Shown piece by piece: positions 36,931 through 46,690 of a stretch of DNA of 64,000 nucleotides. The notes under the pieces are model-generated. The model ran no database searches and was not told where the DNA came from. It saw nothing but the letters and a program-made list of their open reading frames with translations. Source of the stretch: Rubripirellula reticaptiva (GTDB taxonomy: Bacteria; Planctomycetota; Planctomycetia; Pirellulales; Pirellulaceae). The stretch covers positions 693,380-757,379 of the forward strand of contig NZ_SJPX01000003.1 of NCBI RefSeq assembly GCF_007860175.1, written 5' to 3'. Position numbers and translations under genes: made by a program. The stretch's first letter is position 1, and each line of letters starts with the position of its first letter.

Positions 36931-36976
36931 AACGGACAAGGCAATTCCGAGCACGTAATTGCGTCAGGTTAAATTA

Positions 36977-37015
36977 AAAACAGCGTCGTTCCGATCATCG
37001 GAACGACGCTGTTTT
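36977..37015. terminator. Bidirectional rho-independent terminator
   Basis: AAAACAGCGTCGTTCCGAT (36977-36995) is followed after one base by its exact reverse complement ending at 37015, giving a near-perfect stem with A-run and T-run on opposite sides. It serves both the DUF1559 gene (plus strand) and the convergent small lipoprotein gene ending at 37055 (minus strand). Confidence 0.9.
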
Positions 37016-37054
37016 CGTTGAGTCAATTCAAGTCGCCAAAGTTGGCTCAGGATT

Positions 37055-37228
37055 CTACTTAGGGCCGTCGTAACCGCCCAAAGCTTTGGCATCTTCTTCG
37101 GCCTGCTTATTGTAGGCGTCAATCTTTGCTTGGTCAGCATTCTCTAGAACATTCGTGTTGCTCTCTGAAGAGCATCCCGAAATCGCGAGAATAAGAATAA
37201 GCGACATCCCAGACAACAATCGAGTCAT
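37055..37228 (-). CDS. Small lipoprotein beside DUF1559 copy 2
   Basis: This 57-residue product starts at ATG 37228 on the minus strand, with GAGG just upstream. It has a hydrophobic signal with lipobox AISGC (Cys19), then SSESNTNVLENADQAKIDAY and an acidic, Lys-containing tail. The GCSSE...(I/V)(L)ENA segment resembles the lipoprotein after DUF1559 copy 1 (22546-22728). Here the gene is on the opposite strand and convergent, so the pairing survived a rearrangement or arose independently. Function unknown. Confidence 0.75.
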   Translation of the reverse strand: MTRLLSGMSLILILAISGCSSESNTNVLENADQAKIDAYNKQAEEDAKALGGYDGPK

Positions 37229-37923
37229 AGTTTACCTCGTACGAAGAATCACAATCATTCAGCCAATCCAAATTGGCAATCGACGAATTGTAAGGTAATC
37301 CCAAAGCGGCGACCATCTACGAATAACTTCAGATGTCAAGAAATCTGCGATTGCCACCGACCGATCATCAAGACGCCGGTGGCGAGAGTTGAATTGGGAA
37401 CAACCGCAGCCTATGACCGCTCCGGCGTTACAGCGGTTTCTCGATCTGGCAATTTAGAGGATGACATCATCTAGGCGTTGGATTTTCTTGGCGAAGTTGT
37501 GTTTTGAAAAATCCAAATGAATCGCCATGGAAAAATTCTGTGATTCTTTGGTTTTGTCTCGCAAGGAAATGTCATAGCGCCGGGTGTTATATTAGCAAGC
37601 GGGCGCGCTAGATTCCTTCTACAGTCCACATCACTTCTTTCATGCAATCAATGGACCATGCAAAGACGGATCCGGCCAATTGGGCGCGTGCTAGACTTTC
37701 GACTCACGCAAACCGCGTAGGGGAAAGCCGAGCCTAGTCGAGGTTTCGGTGATCATCACGATCTTCGACATGCTTGGACGCGAAGGTCCTTTCAATCCGT
37801 TTCCAATCCGCTCTATAAAGAACATTCAAACGTCCGAGTCCCACGCAGTCGATGTTGGCCCCTCATCTCTGATGGTCATCGACTATCGCGCGATATGACG
37901 CAAACACCATTCGAGAAGATCCT
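37229..37923. other. 695-bp intergenic region before a sulfatase gene
   Basis: No gene is supported here. The region separates the divergent lipoprotein (starts 37228, minus) from the sulfatase at 37924 (plus). Near its 3' end is CAATCCGCTCTATAAAG (37805-37821), which recurs almost exactly ahead of the next sulfatase (39395-39411). A TATAAA-like core inside it could be a promoter element. Confidence 0.4.
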
Positions 37924-39378
37924 TTGACACAACTGCCCTACGACAAGACCCAAGCGATGCTCGCTTTGTGCCGTGCTCTTTTTGCCGTTGTCTTGGGACT
38001 GATCATTGTCGATTCATCCAAAGCAGTCGAACCAGCATCTCCCGAACGACCGAACATCGTCTTCATCCTGGCAGATGACCTGGGTTTCAATCAGATCGGT
38101 GCGTACGGTGACACGCCGATCAAAACGCCGCACTTGGATCGTTTGGCGAATCGTGGGATTCGTTTCACCGATGCATATTCCGGCAACACCGTTTGTTCGC
38201 CTTCCCGTGTTTCGCTGTTTACCGGACGCGATGGTCGATTGATGCAGAACAACTCGAACAAGGTTCAGTTGGCCGATATCGACGTCACGATTGCTCATGT
38301 GCTTAAACATGCCGGCTATGACACTGCGTTGTTCGGCAAGTATTCGATTGGATCACAAATGGGCGTGACGGACCCGTTGGCGATGGGGTTCGATACTTGG
38401 TACGGGATGTATTCGATTCTGGAAGGTCACCGCCAGTACCCGTCGATTCTGTGGCGTGACGGACGGAAGTTGCGGATCGCCGAGAACGAAGGCGGACACA
38501 AAGGAGCATACGCGCAGGAATTGTTCGCGAAAGAAGCGATCAGCTATATCGCTAAAGATCACGACAATCCGTTCTTTGTCCTGCTGGCGTTTTCATCGCC
38601 ACACGCCGAATTGGCCGCGCCAGAGGAATTCGTCAAACCGTACGAGCAAGTGTTCGACGAGACGCCCTACCTTGGCATGTCTACTGGCGAACCTTCAGAT
38701 CAATACGCCTGGTACTATCCCGAACCGGTTGCCCGTCCGCGTGCGACGATGGCCGGGATGGTCACCGCGTTGGACGCGTATGTTGGCAAGATCGTTGACA
38801 CGCTCGATCAACGTGGCATCGCCGATAACACACTGATCGTTTTCACGTCCGACAACGGACCGCACGACGAGGGTGGTGGTGATCCGACTTTCTTCAAAGC
38901 GGCGGCGCCCTACAAGGGAATGAAGCGGGACTTGTTTGACGGTGGCATTCACGTACCGATGATCGTTCATTGGCCAGCGAAAATCAAAACCGGCCGAGTC
39001 GATAACACGCCGTGGGCTTTTGCGGACGTGCTGCCAACATTCGCCGATTTGGCTGGCGTTTCGTTGACGTCGGTACCGCGAGTCAAAACGAATGGAACTT
39101 CGATCTACTCACTTTTAAATGATTCGCCGCAGCCAATTCCCGAGCGAACGCTTTACTGGGAATTCGGTAAGCAAGTCGGCGACCCCAACTCGGGTATCGT
39201 TGGCGAAGTTTTTCAAGCGGCACGGCGGGGTAAATGGAAAGCCGTTCGCTACGGATTGGATCAAGCGATCGAAGTCTTCGATCTCGAAAGCGATCCCGGC
39301 GAATCACGCGAACTCTCAAAACAACACGCTGACATCCATCACGAATTCGAAACCTTGTTCGAGAGTTTTGAGAGCTAA
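37924..39378 (+). CDS. Sulfatase (arylsulfatase-like), canonical CSPSR
   Basis: This secreted S1-family sulfatase is 484 residues from TTG 37924, which has GAGAAG at ribosome-binding distance; an ATG at 37957 (12th codon) is the alternative and also leaves a good signal peptide. Motifs: ILADDLG (metal ligands), NTVCSPSRVSLFTG (Cys91 with a canonical CxPxR site), LFGKYS and TSDNGPHDEGGGDPTFF. The C-terminus has LYWEFG and EVFDLESDPGE as in arylsulfatases. It begins the second sulfatase group and lies 60 bp before the next sulfatase start (39439). Confidence 0.9.
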   Translation: MTQLPYDKTQAMLALCRALFAVVLGLIIVDSSKAVEPASPERPNIVFILADDLGFNQIGAYGDTPIKTPHLDRLANRGIRFTDAYSGNTVCSPSRVSLFTGRDGRLMQNNSNKVQLADIDVTIAHVLKHAGYDTALFGKYSIGSQMGVTDPLAMGFDTWYGMYSILEGHRQYPSILWRDGRKLRIAENEGGHKGAYAQELFAKEAISYIAKDHDNPFFVLLAFSSPHAELAAPEEFVKPYEQVFDETPYLGMSTGEPSDQYAWYYPEPVARPRATMAGMVTALDAYVGKIVDTLDQRGIADNTLIVFTSDNGPHDEGGGDPTFFKAAAPYKGMKRDLFDGGIHVPMIVHWPAKIKTGRVDNTPWAFADVLPTFADLAGVSLTSVPRVKTNGTSIYSLLNDSPQPIPERTLYWEFGKQVGDPNSGIVGEVFQAARRGKWKAVRYGLDQAIEVFDLESDPGESRELSKQHADIHHEFETLFESFES

Positions 39379-39438
39379 ACACGTTTGCGTGTGGCAATCC
39401 GCTTTATAAAGCCTCGGCAAAACAAACACAAAGCAGAC

Positions 39439-40947
39439 ATGAGCATCGTTTCAAGCGTTTCGCTTCGCGTCATGACGTTGGCGGCGATCGCCCTGATCGT
39501 GGTTTCGCGTGGCCTGGCTCAGTCAGATAATCGCAGCCAGCCGGCGCAGACGAAGAACGTGTTGATTTTCTACATCGATGACCTGCGTCCGGAACTGGGT
39601 TGCTATGGCGTGGACTCGATCCGAAGTCCGTCGATCGACACATTGGCGGCCCAGGGACTCCTTTTCAATCGAGCGTATTGTCAGCAGGCGCTGTGTGCTC
39701 CGTCGCGGATCAGCATGATGACGGGGCTGTATCCCGACCACACCGGCATTTGTGATTTATTTACGCCGCTTCGCAAAGTGAACGAAACAGCGATGACGTT
39801 GCCGAGGTACTTCAAGCAGCATGGGTACATAACGGCGTCATTTGGAAAGGTTTATCACCATCGTCGAGATGACGCGACATCGTGGTCGGAATTTGCCGAC
39901 TATCCGACCGACAAATACGCCAATCCCCAAGCGCTTCATGCGATCGCAAAGCGAGTCGAAGATGCAAAGCAACGAAATCTAAGTGTTGATGAAGTGCGCA
40001 ACGCGGCGAAAGGTCCGGCCACTGAAATTGCGGAAGTGGACGACGAAGCGTACATCGAGGGCAAAGTTGCAGCACAAGCGATTGCATCGCTTCGCAAGAA
40101 CAGAGACAACCCGTTCTGCATGTGCATCGGTTTTGCGAAACCGCATCTGCCATTTGCGGCTCCCAAACGATTCTGGGAACTTTACAAGCGAGAACAGTTT
40201 ACGGTTCCAAAACGCGAGCTACCCGACGGAACATCCAGCTTGGCAATCACTTCGTGGGGTGAGCTGCGTGCTTATCATGGGATTCCAATGGAGGGACCGC
40301 TTTCAGACGAGGTGACCCAGGAATTGATGCATGGATACGCCGCGGCGGTGAGTTTTTCAGACGCTCAAGTAGGTAAAGTCCTAGCCGAACTCGATCGCCT
40401 CGGATTGCGAGAAAATACCATCGTCGTCCTGTGGGGTGATCACGGATACAAATTGGGCGAGTACGGTTTGTGGTGCAAGCACACCAACTTGGAACTTGAC
40501 ACTCGGGTGCCGCTGATCATTTCCGCGCCCGGATACGCTCACGGGCAACGCACAGAATCGCTCGTGGAGATCGTTGATGTTTTTCCAACCGTCGCTTCGT
40601 TGGCTACCGGCGACGTGCCCGATTCGATCGACGGCAAGAGCTTGGAGCCTTTGTTGCAAGATTCCAAACTCAATTTTCGGCCCTTCGCAATTAGTCAATA
40701 TCAACGTGGATCCAACATGGGATATAGCCTTCGAAACGATCGGTACCGTTACACAGAATGGATTCAGGCTGGCTCCCAACGCATCGTTGCGACAGAACTG
40801 TATGACCACCAGGACACTGACACGCCGAGCGAGAATCTTGCCGACAAGCTCGAGTATGCTGATTTGGCTTCGCGTCTTTCCGAACAACTCGGATCGGCTC
40901 AGCGAATTCAAACGACCAACGTCAAATTGAAAACGACAGGTAAATAG
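39439..40947 (+). CDS. Iduronate-2-sulfatase-like sulfatase, canonical CAPSR
   Basis: With ATG 39439 the protein is 502 residues with signal peptide MSIVSSVSLRVMTLAAIALI; a GTG at 39385 in frame is less likely. Motifs: IFYIDDLRPELG (the iduronate-sulfatase variant of the DD ligands), QALCAPSRISMMTG (Cys86, canonical), ASFGKVYHH, GFAKPHLPF and LWGDHGYKLGEYGLWCKHTN, all close to the iduronate-2-sulfatase group. Iduronate or glucuronate sulfate esters, or sulfated rhamnose in ulvan-type polymers, are plausible substrates. A 17-bp motif shared with the previous sulfatase's upstream region lies 28 bp before the ATG. Confidence 0.92.
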   Translation: MSIVSSVSLRVMTLAAIALIVVSRGLAQSDNRSQPAQTKNVLIFYIDDLRPELGCYGVDSIRSPSIDTLAAQGLLFNRAYCQQALCAPSRISMMTGLYPDHTGICDLFTPLRKVNETAMTLPRYFKQHGYITASFGKVYHHRRDDATSWSEFADYPTDKYANPQALHAIAKRVEDAKQRNLSVDEVRNAAKGPATEIAEVDDEAYIEGKVAAQAIASLRKNRDNPFCMCIGFAKPHLPFAAPKRFWELYKREQFTVPKRELPDGTSSLAITSWGELRAYHGIPMEGPLSDEVTQELMHGYAAAVSFSDAQVGKVLAELDRLGLRENTIVVLWGDHGYKLGEYGLWCKHTNLELDTRVPLIISAPGYAHGQRTESLVEIVDVFPTVASLATGDVPDSIDGKSLEPLLQDSKLNFRPFAISQYQRGSNMGYSLRNDRYRYTEWIQAGSQRIVATELYDHQDTDTPSENLADKLEYADLASRLSEQLGSAQRIQTTNVKLKTTGK

Positions 40948-41206
40948 AATGCGACTTCGTTTGATAACCCTGATGTTTCCCTTTTCGATGCCTTAGCATT
41001 CTTGATTATCGGCATCAGTGATTCCGCAGTCAGCGGATTGCACTGAGCGCGGGCGAATGCTTCGTCGATCCTGTCGAGTTTTGAACAATCTCGATCAGAG
41101 GAATTTGAACGAACCGCTTGCTGAAGATTTTGCAGTTGACGGGTCGTTAGCTAGGTTCACTTCCAGCGATTTTTTAATCATTTTCTGCCGCGTTCAGAGA
41201 CTTGCG

Positions 41207-43117
41207 ATGCTTACCAATGCTGCGAAACCGGTCCACCATGCTCGTTTCATGGGGCAGGTTACACTCGCTGTATTTCTGCTGACGGCTAGCGTTGCCAATT
41301 GCTTTGCGGAGGACAAGCTTGCCCAAGCCACTGTGATCACGCCGCCTGACGGAGGACGCGATGTCTTGTCGTTCGGACCGAGTCAAACGGTTGAGTTCGA
41401 ATCACAGAATGTCGTTGCCGCGGCGAAGTGGATTGACACAAAAGGTCTGCCATTTGCCAAAGCGTACGGCATTGATTCGGACACTCGCTTTACCGATCCT
41501 GACAACATGCGATTGCACATTCCAATCAACGGTTCGGTCCGCAAGGGTGATGTCGTCCTGATTTCGTTCTGGATTCGACGCCCTGGAGCCGGTGGGCAAC
41601 CGAACAACGCTTACTTGTTCGTCGATGCAAAGCCGGGGGTAACGTCTTACCAATACAGCTTGTCGGCTTACCGAGAGTGGACGCAGCACGTGCGCTCGTT
41701 TGTAGCGACAGACGATTTCGATTCATCTGATAGTTGCCTGCGAATTCAGTTGGGCGAAGCCGGCGAGGTGGTGCAAATTGCTGATTTGCGTTTGGTAAAC
41801 TATGGGGCTGGTTACGATATTGCGACGCTTCCCAGATCGACGATCATGTACGAGGGCCGCAACAAGGATGCGGCGTGGCGGAAGAAAGCACTCGTTCGCA
41901 TCGAGGAAATTCGTAAGGGGGATATTGCGATCACCGTTGTTGATGCAGGCGGTAGGCCCGTTCCGAATGCCACGGTTCATGTCGCGATGCAGCAACATGC
42001 GTTTGGCTTTGGCAACGCGGTTAATTCCGAAGTGTTGGGAGCGGTCGAGAGTGATTTTCCGATCAACCCCAAGAAGAAGATTTCGGTGTCGTGGGTAGAG
42101 GCCCAAAAGTATCGCCAGATCGTAAAAAAGTATTTTGACCGAGTCACGTTCGAATCCGAGTTTCGGCCACACAACTGGAAAATGCTGCAAAGCAATACAG
42201 AATCCTGGCGTCGCAAGAATCGCATCTTTGTCGAAAACACAATCCCTTGGTTGCTCGACAACAACATCGCGGTGCGGGGCCACTACATCGGATGGGCACC
42301 GATGGACTTTAACTCCGTTGAAAAGGAATTCGTCGGAAATCCCGACGGGCACCGAGCATGGTTGTGGGAACACATGGCCGATGTGTTGCCAGCAACGGCT
42401 GACTATGTGACCGAGTGGGACACGATCAATCACATCATCGGTTGGGGGAGTCATACGTACGAAAAAGAATATGGCGGTCCACAGATCTACGCCGAAATCA
42501 TGGCCGAAGCGAGACGTCTAGCGCCGCAAGCCTCGCACGCGATCAACGAAGGCAAAGTGTTGCCGGACGGTTACAAGCGCGAACCGTATAAAGAAATCAT
42601 TCGTTTCTTGAACGACAACGGGCAAGCGCCCGACATCGTTGGCTTCATGGGGCACTTTGGGCTGACGTCGTTGACTCCGCCCGAGGAGTTGTTAAAGGTC
42701 TATGACGAGTTCGCCGAGATCGCTCCGCGTCTACAGCTTAGTGAATTCGACGTCGAGGCAGGCGACGATGAAGAGTTGCAAGCCGACTATTATCGCGACG
42801 TAATGATTGCTTCATTCAGTCACCCCAACTTCGTTGCAATTATCCAATGGGGCTTTTGGGAAAAAATGCACTGGAAGCCTGCCGCCGCATTATGGCGTGA
42901 AGACTGGACGCTCAAACCATCCGGCCAGGCGTTTGTCGATCTGGTTGCCAGTCAATGGTGGACCGATGAGACTTCCGAAACTGATATCGCCGGCAAGTGT
43001 CGGGTTCGTGGCTTTTTTGGCGAGTATGAGATCACAGCCGAGAAAGACGGCGCATCGAAGATGGTCCATGTCACGGCGACATCGGACGGTACCGTCGTGC
43101 AAATTCAGATCCCGTGA
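41207..43117 (+). CDS. GH10-like protein lacking the acid/base Glu, with N-terminal beta-sandwich
   Basis: This 636-residue secreted protein starts at ATG 41207; the frame extends upstream to 41018 but without a signal peptide. Residues about 30-215 form a beta-sandwich ([12 protein letters not shown], then [13 protein letters not shown] strands), perhaps a carbohydrate-binding module. About residues 230-320 form a linker domain ([20 protein letters not shown]). The GH10-like barrel (about 325-590) has [21 protein letters not shown] and [13 protein letters not shown], where GH10 has WDVVNE: the acid/base Glu is His409 here. The nucleophile is kept as Glu513 in [12 protein letters not shown]-terminal Ig-like strand set ends the protein. 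It lies among sulfatases; whether it is an active glycosidase, a lyase-like enzyme or a binding protein is open. Confidence 0.82.
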   Translation: MLTNAAKPVHHARFMGQVTLAVFLLTASVANCFAEDKLAQATVITPPDGGRDVLSFGPSQTVEFESQNVVAAAKWIDTKGLPFAKAYGIDSDTRFTDPDNMRLHIPINGSVRKGDVVLISFWIRRPGAGGQPNNAYLFVDAKPGVTSYQYSLSAYREWTQHVRSFVATDDFDSSDSCLRIQLGEAGEVVQIADLRLVNYGAGYDIATLPRSTIMYEGRNKDAAWRKKALVRIEEIRKGDIAITVVDAGGRPVPNATVHVAMQQHAFGFGNAVNSEVLGAVESDFPINPKKKISVSWVEAQKYRQIVKKYFDRVTFESEFRPHNWKMLQSNTESWRRKNRIFVENTIPWLLDNNIAVRGHYIGWAPMDFNSVEKEFVGNPDGHRAWLWEHMADVLPATADYVTEWDTINHIIGWGSHTYEKEYGGPQIYAEIMAEARRLAPQASHAINEGKVLPDGYKREPYKEIIRFLNDNGQAPDIVGFMGHFGLTSLTPPEELLKVYDEFAEIAPRLQLSEFDVEAGDDEELQADYYRDVMIASFSHPNFVAIIQWGFWEKMHWKPAAALWREDWTLKPSGQAFVDLVASQWWTDETSETDIAGKCRVRGFFGEYEITAEKDGASKMVHVTATSDGTVVQIQIP

Positions 43118-43179
43118 AGTCCATCGCGACCGAGTGTCGTCACGTTCAAACGCTTCAACCTCCTTCAACTGAAATTGAA

Positions 43180-44574
43180 ATGTCAAAATCTTCGTCTTAT
43201 TTGATCCTCTTTGTCTTCGGTATCGTGACTTTTTCGACGAGTCGTACCCAGGCGGTCGAGGTTGGCGAGATTCAATCCGAAGTGGCGCCGATGAATGTCT
43301 TGGTGTTGTATGCGGATGACTGGCGGCATGACACGCTAGGAGTCGCCGGCAATCCGGTCGTGAAAACGCCGAATCTTGATCAGCTTGCTTCCGAGAGCGT
43401 TCGGTTTACGCAAAACTGCGTGACGACATCCATTTGTGGCATCAGCCGCGCGTCGCTGTTTACGGGTCAGTGGATGTCCAGGCACGGCAACCGTTCGTTC
43501 AAGCCTTGGGAGACCGCTTGGGATGAAACTTACCCGGGACTGCTTCGCAATCATGGGTATCACCTTGGTCATGTCGGTAAGTGGCACAACGGAACGATTC
43601 CCGCTGATAAGTTCGACTTCAGCCGTTCGTACTATGGAACTCACTGGATCAAGCAACCGGATGGGTCAAAGATCCATGTCACGAAAAAGAACGAAAAGGA
43701 TGCGTTAGACTTTTTGAAATCTCGGCCAACGGACAAGCCCTTTTGTTTGACGGTTGCGTTTTTTGCAACTCACGCCGAAGACTCCAGCCCGCTACAGTTC
43801 TTGCCACAACCCGAGAGCATGACTCTGTATCAAGACGTCACCATTCCGGTTGCCGTCAACGCGACACAGGAATCGTTTGATCGGTTGCCGGACTTTGTGG
43901 GTAATGAAAAGAACGAAGGACGCAATCGTTGGCACTGGCGATTTGACACACCGGAAAAACACCAAACGATGATGAAGAACTACTATCGCTTGGCCACCGA
44001 AGTCGATTCGACCTGTGGGCGGATTCTGGCCGAACTGAAAAAACAAGGCGTGGATGATAACACCTTGGTCATCTTCACCACCGACAACGGCTACTACCAC
44101 GCCGAGCACGGATTGGCGGATAAGTGGTATCCGCATCAGGAAAGTATCCGCGTTCCGTTGATGGTCCGTGATCCGCGAATGCCAGTTGATCGCAAGGGCA
44201 AAACGAACGATGAATTCACGCTGAACGTCGACTTGGCACCAACGATTTTGGCGGCGGTCGGGATTGATGCCCCGGAAACGATGCAGGGATCAGACATCTC
44301 GCCGCTGTATCTGTCGGACGAGAATCCAAAGTGGCGGGACGAGTTCTTTTACGAGCACCCGATGTTGAAGAGCACAGACTTCATTCCCGCGTCCGAAGCG
44401 CTCGTTCGTAAAGACTGGAAGTATTTCTATTGGCCCGAGTTTGATCGCGAGCAGTTGTTTGATTTGAAAAACGATCCGATCGAAGAAAACGATCTCGCTG
44501 CGGACCCGTCCTACGCGGCTCAGCTTCGCGACATGCGAACGCGTTTCGCACAGCTTAAAGCGGAAGCGAAGTAG
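43180..44574 (+). CDS. Sulfatase with CGISR motif
   Basis: With ATG 43180 this is a 464-residue secreted sulfatase (the frame also starts at GTG 43114, overlapping the GH10-like gene's stop codon). The signal peptide ends near residue 26. [12 protein letters not shown] provides metal ligands, [14 protein letters not shown] carries the modified residue (Cys86) with Ile in place of Pro, and GHVGKWHNG and [17 protein letters not shown] are intact. The last stretch is typical of N-sulfoglucosamine or iduronate sulfatase-like planctomycete enzymes. It is the last gene before a 739-bp non-coding region. Confidence 0.88.
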   Translation: MSKSSSYLILFVFGIVTFSTSRTQAVEVGEIQSEVAPMNVLVLYADDWRHDTLGVAGNPVVKTPNLDQLASESVRFTQNCVTTSICGISRASLFTGQWMSRHGNRSFKPWETAWDETYPGLLRNHGYHLGHVGKWHNGTIPADKFDFSRSYYGTHWIKQPDGSKIHVTKKNEKDALDFLKSRPTDKPFCLTVAFFATHAEDSSPLQFLPQPESMTLYQDVTIPVAVNATQESFDRLPDFVGNEKNEGRNRWHWRFDTPEKHQTMMKNYYRLATEVDSTCGRILAELKKQGVDDNTLVIFTTDNGYYHAEHGLADKWYPHQESIRVPLMVRDPRMPVDRKGKTNDEFTLNVDLAPTILAAVGIDAPETMQGSDISPLYLSDENPKWRDEFFYEHPMLKSTDFIPASEALVRKDWKYFYWPEFDREQLFDLKNDPIEENDLAADPSYAAQLRDMRTRFAQLKAEAK

Positions 44575-45313
44575 CAAGCGGGCAATCGAGGTTTTCTTAT
44601 TGTCATCTGCGGCAAAACTTCGCTGACGTTGCAATAGCGTTTTTCGCCAAGACCAGATCGGACGTTGCTTTCGGAGACAATTTTTGAGTGCTTCCGAGAG
44701 CACCGCGGTCTTCGGTGGCCGGGTTAGCGGTCAGTTTGAGTGGCGTACAACTTAATCAATCTTCGAAAGGTTGATTAAAACGAAGTTGTTTGCGATAGAT
44801 GCACGGCGACGCCGCTTGCGTTAGCTTTTTGGAGTTTCCGGTCGGCAAAGAAATGGTCGAACTTGATTGGCGGACCTTGACTATCTGTGGCTGCGTGAGA
44901 ATGGCATCGTTCTGCTGTCGGGAGATCAAGGTTCATCATTCCGGAGCCTGCTTTCGCCGAATTTCAAGCGAACCTGCTTGATTCGATCAAGTGACTGGCG
45001 ATCCGCTGGTACCGCTCGGAACTGATCGACGTGTTCGCTGGGGCAATGAGTCGGACAACGTTAGGGGTTACGCAGTTTCGGGGATTCCCGGAGGACTCTT
45101 TGGTGGCACTATAGTCCTGTTTCTTGTCGCGATCGTCATGGTTTCTGAAACATTGGTGATCTAAATTATTTCCTTGTTGGCACTTTTGTTGACGGAAACA
45201 GGATCGTGATCGTGGGATCGTTGGCAACCTAATCCAGTCGCTGATTCACTCGGCTACCACACTCTTCTGTAGACTTCTCTGTCATTCACTCACTTTGCAT
45301 AGGACACCGCGGC
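44575..45313. other. 739-bp region without a convincing gene
   Basis: No frame longer than 87 codons is convincing. It contains a hairpin at 44752-44778. Around 44830-45010 there are short runs of codons with coding-like composition in different frames (for example RENGIVLLSGDQG and AFAEFQANLLDSIK), which could be the decayed remains of a gene. It forms the boundary between the second sulfatase group and the rhamnose genes. Confidence 0.4.
44752..44778. other. Near-perfect 27-bp palindromic hairpin
   Basis: TTAATCAATCTT pairs with AAGGTTGATTAA around a CGA loop (12 bp including one T-G wobble). It lies 178 bp after the sulfatase stop. No T-run follows, so it is a weak terminator candidate or an operator-like palindrome. 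Confidence 0.4.
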
Positions 45314-46603
45314 ATGTCGAACTCAGCAAACCTTCAAAAAACTTTCGAGCTTGCCGTCGAGCGATATGAATCGCTTGGCGTGAACGTTCAACACGCTTTA
45401 GATCGACTGCGCGACGTTGCGATTTCGGTCCACTGCTGGCAAGGCGACGACGTTGTCGGATTCGAAGGTAGCGATGGTGCACTTGGCAACGGGCTTGCCG
45501 TTACCGGCAATTATCCCGGACGCGCTCGGACACCTTGTGAACTTCGCAGTGATTTGGAACTTGCCTATTCGCTGATTCCCGGCAAGCACCGGTTGAACTT
45601 GCACGCGTTGTACGGCGAATTTGATGGGCCGGTTGATCGCGACGCGATTGGCGTCGAACACTTTCAAGGTTGGATCGACTGGGGACGCAGCCAAGGTGTC
45701 AATCTAGACTTTAACCCGAGTTATTTTTCGCACGAAAAAGCAAGCGACGGATTCACCCTGGCTCATTCGGATTCTGGCATTCGCCAGTTCTGGATCGATC
45801 ACGGCATTGCCTGTCGCAAGATCGCAGCGGCAATGGGTGCGGCGCAAGGCAACGCATGTGTCAACAATTTCTGGGTACCGGACGGTTGGAAAGACTCACC
45901 TGCCAGCCGCAAGGATCCGCGAGAACGGCTCGCTGCATCGCTTGACGAGATCTTTGCCGAGAAGCTTGACGCCGCTCACACATTGGACGCCGTCGAGTGC
46001 AAGTTGTTTGGGATTGGCAGTGAAAGTTATGTCGTAGGGTCGCATGAGTTCTACATGGGCTATGCGATCTCGCGAAACAAAGTGCTTTGTCTCGACGCGG
46101 GGCACTTTCATCCGACCGAAGTGATCTCGGACAAAATTTCATCGGTGATGATGTACGTTCCCGAGTTACTTTTGCACGTTAGTCGCGGCGTTCGCTGGGA
46201 TAGTGACCACGTAGTGACTTATACGGACGAATTGCAATCGATCATGCAAGAGATCGTTCGCGGCGACTATTTGGATCGCGTCCACATCGGACTCGACTTC
46301 TTTGACGCCAGTATCAATCGAGTGGCAGCGTGGGCAATTGGAACTCGTAACGCGTTGAAGGCTGTCTTGGCTGCACTTCTAGAGCCGACCGAAACCTTGC
46401 AACAACTTGAACGTGATGGTGACTACACCGGACGCTTAGCGCTGCTTGAAGAGCAAAAGATGATGCCGCTAGGCGCAGTCTGGGATTACTACTGTCAATC
46501 GGCTGGTGTGCCGGTCGGTGCCGAGTGGCTGGACAAAGTGCGTGCCTATGAAGCGGCCGTGCAGTCGCAGCGTTCATGCGAGGTCGGTGCGGTGGTTGGA
46601 TAG
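45314..46603 (+). CDS. rhaA: L-rhamnose isomerase
   Basis: This 429-residue cytoplasmic protein matches L-rhamnose isomerase across its length: [13 protein letters not shown] near the N-terminus, [36 protein letters not shown] with metal-binding residues, and DSDHVV. It converts L-rhamnose to L-rhamnulose using a divalent metal. There is no signal peptide. It begins a plus-strand run with a permease, a small membrane protein and a secreted GH78 rhamnosidase, which makes rhamnose the likely product of extracellular degradation here. Rhamnulokinase and aldolase genes are not in the window. Confidence 0.95.
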   Translation: MSNSANLQKTFELAVERYESLGVNVQHALDRLRDVAISVHCWQGDDVVGFEGSDGALGNGLAVTGNYPGRARTPCELRSDLELAYSLIPGKHRLNLHALYGEFDGPVDRDAIGVEHFQGWIDWGRSQGVNLDFNPSYFSHEKASDGFTLAHSDSGIRQFWIDHGIACRKIAAAMGAAQGNACVNNFWVPDGWKDSPASRKDPRERLAASLDEIFAEKLDAAHTLDAVECKLFGIGSESYVVGSHEFYMGYAISRNKVLCLDAGHFHPTEVISDKISSVMMYVPELLLHVSRGVRWDSDHVVTYTDELQSIMQEIVRGDYLDRVHIGLDFFDASINRVAAWAIGTRNALKAVLAALLEPTETLQQLERDGDYTGRLALLEEQKMMPLGAVWDYYCQSAGVPVGAEWLDKVRAYEAAVQSQRSCEVGAVVG

Positions 46604-46690
46604 ATCGGCGTCGTTGACTATGCGGAAGTCGTGCTGGCAAGTGAATCACTTGCGTCAAAACAAAACTCTTAGGTACCGGAACGAACATTC

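Noticed and set aside
41018-41206. Upstream extension of the GH10-like gene
   Set aside because: The added residues are charged and precede a good signal peptide that starts at 41207.
44799-44981. 60-codon plus-strand frame in the 739-bp boundary
   Set aside because: Cys-rich, no signal, no ribosome-binding site, and no similarity that I can recognise; possibly part of a decayed gene.
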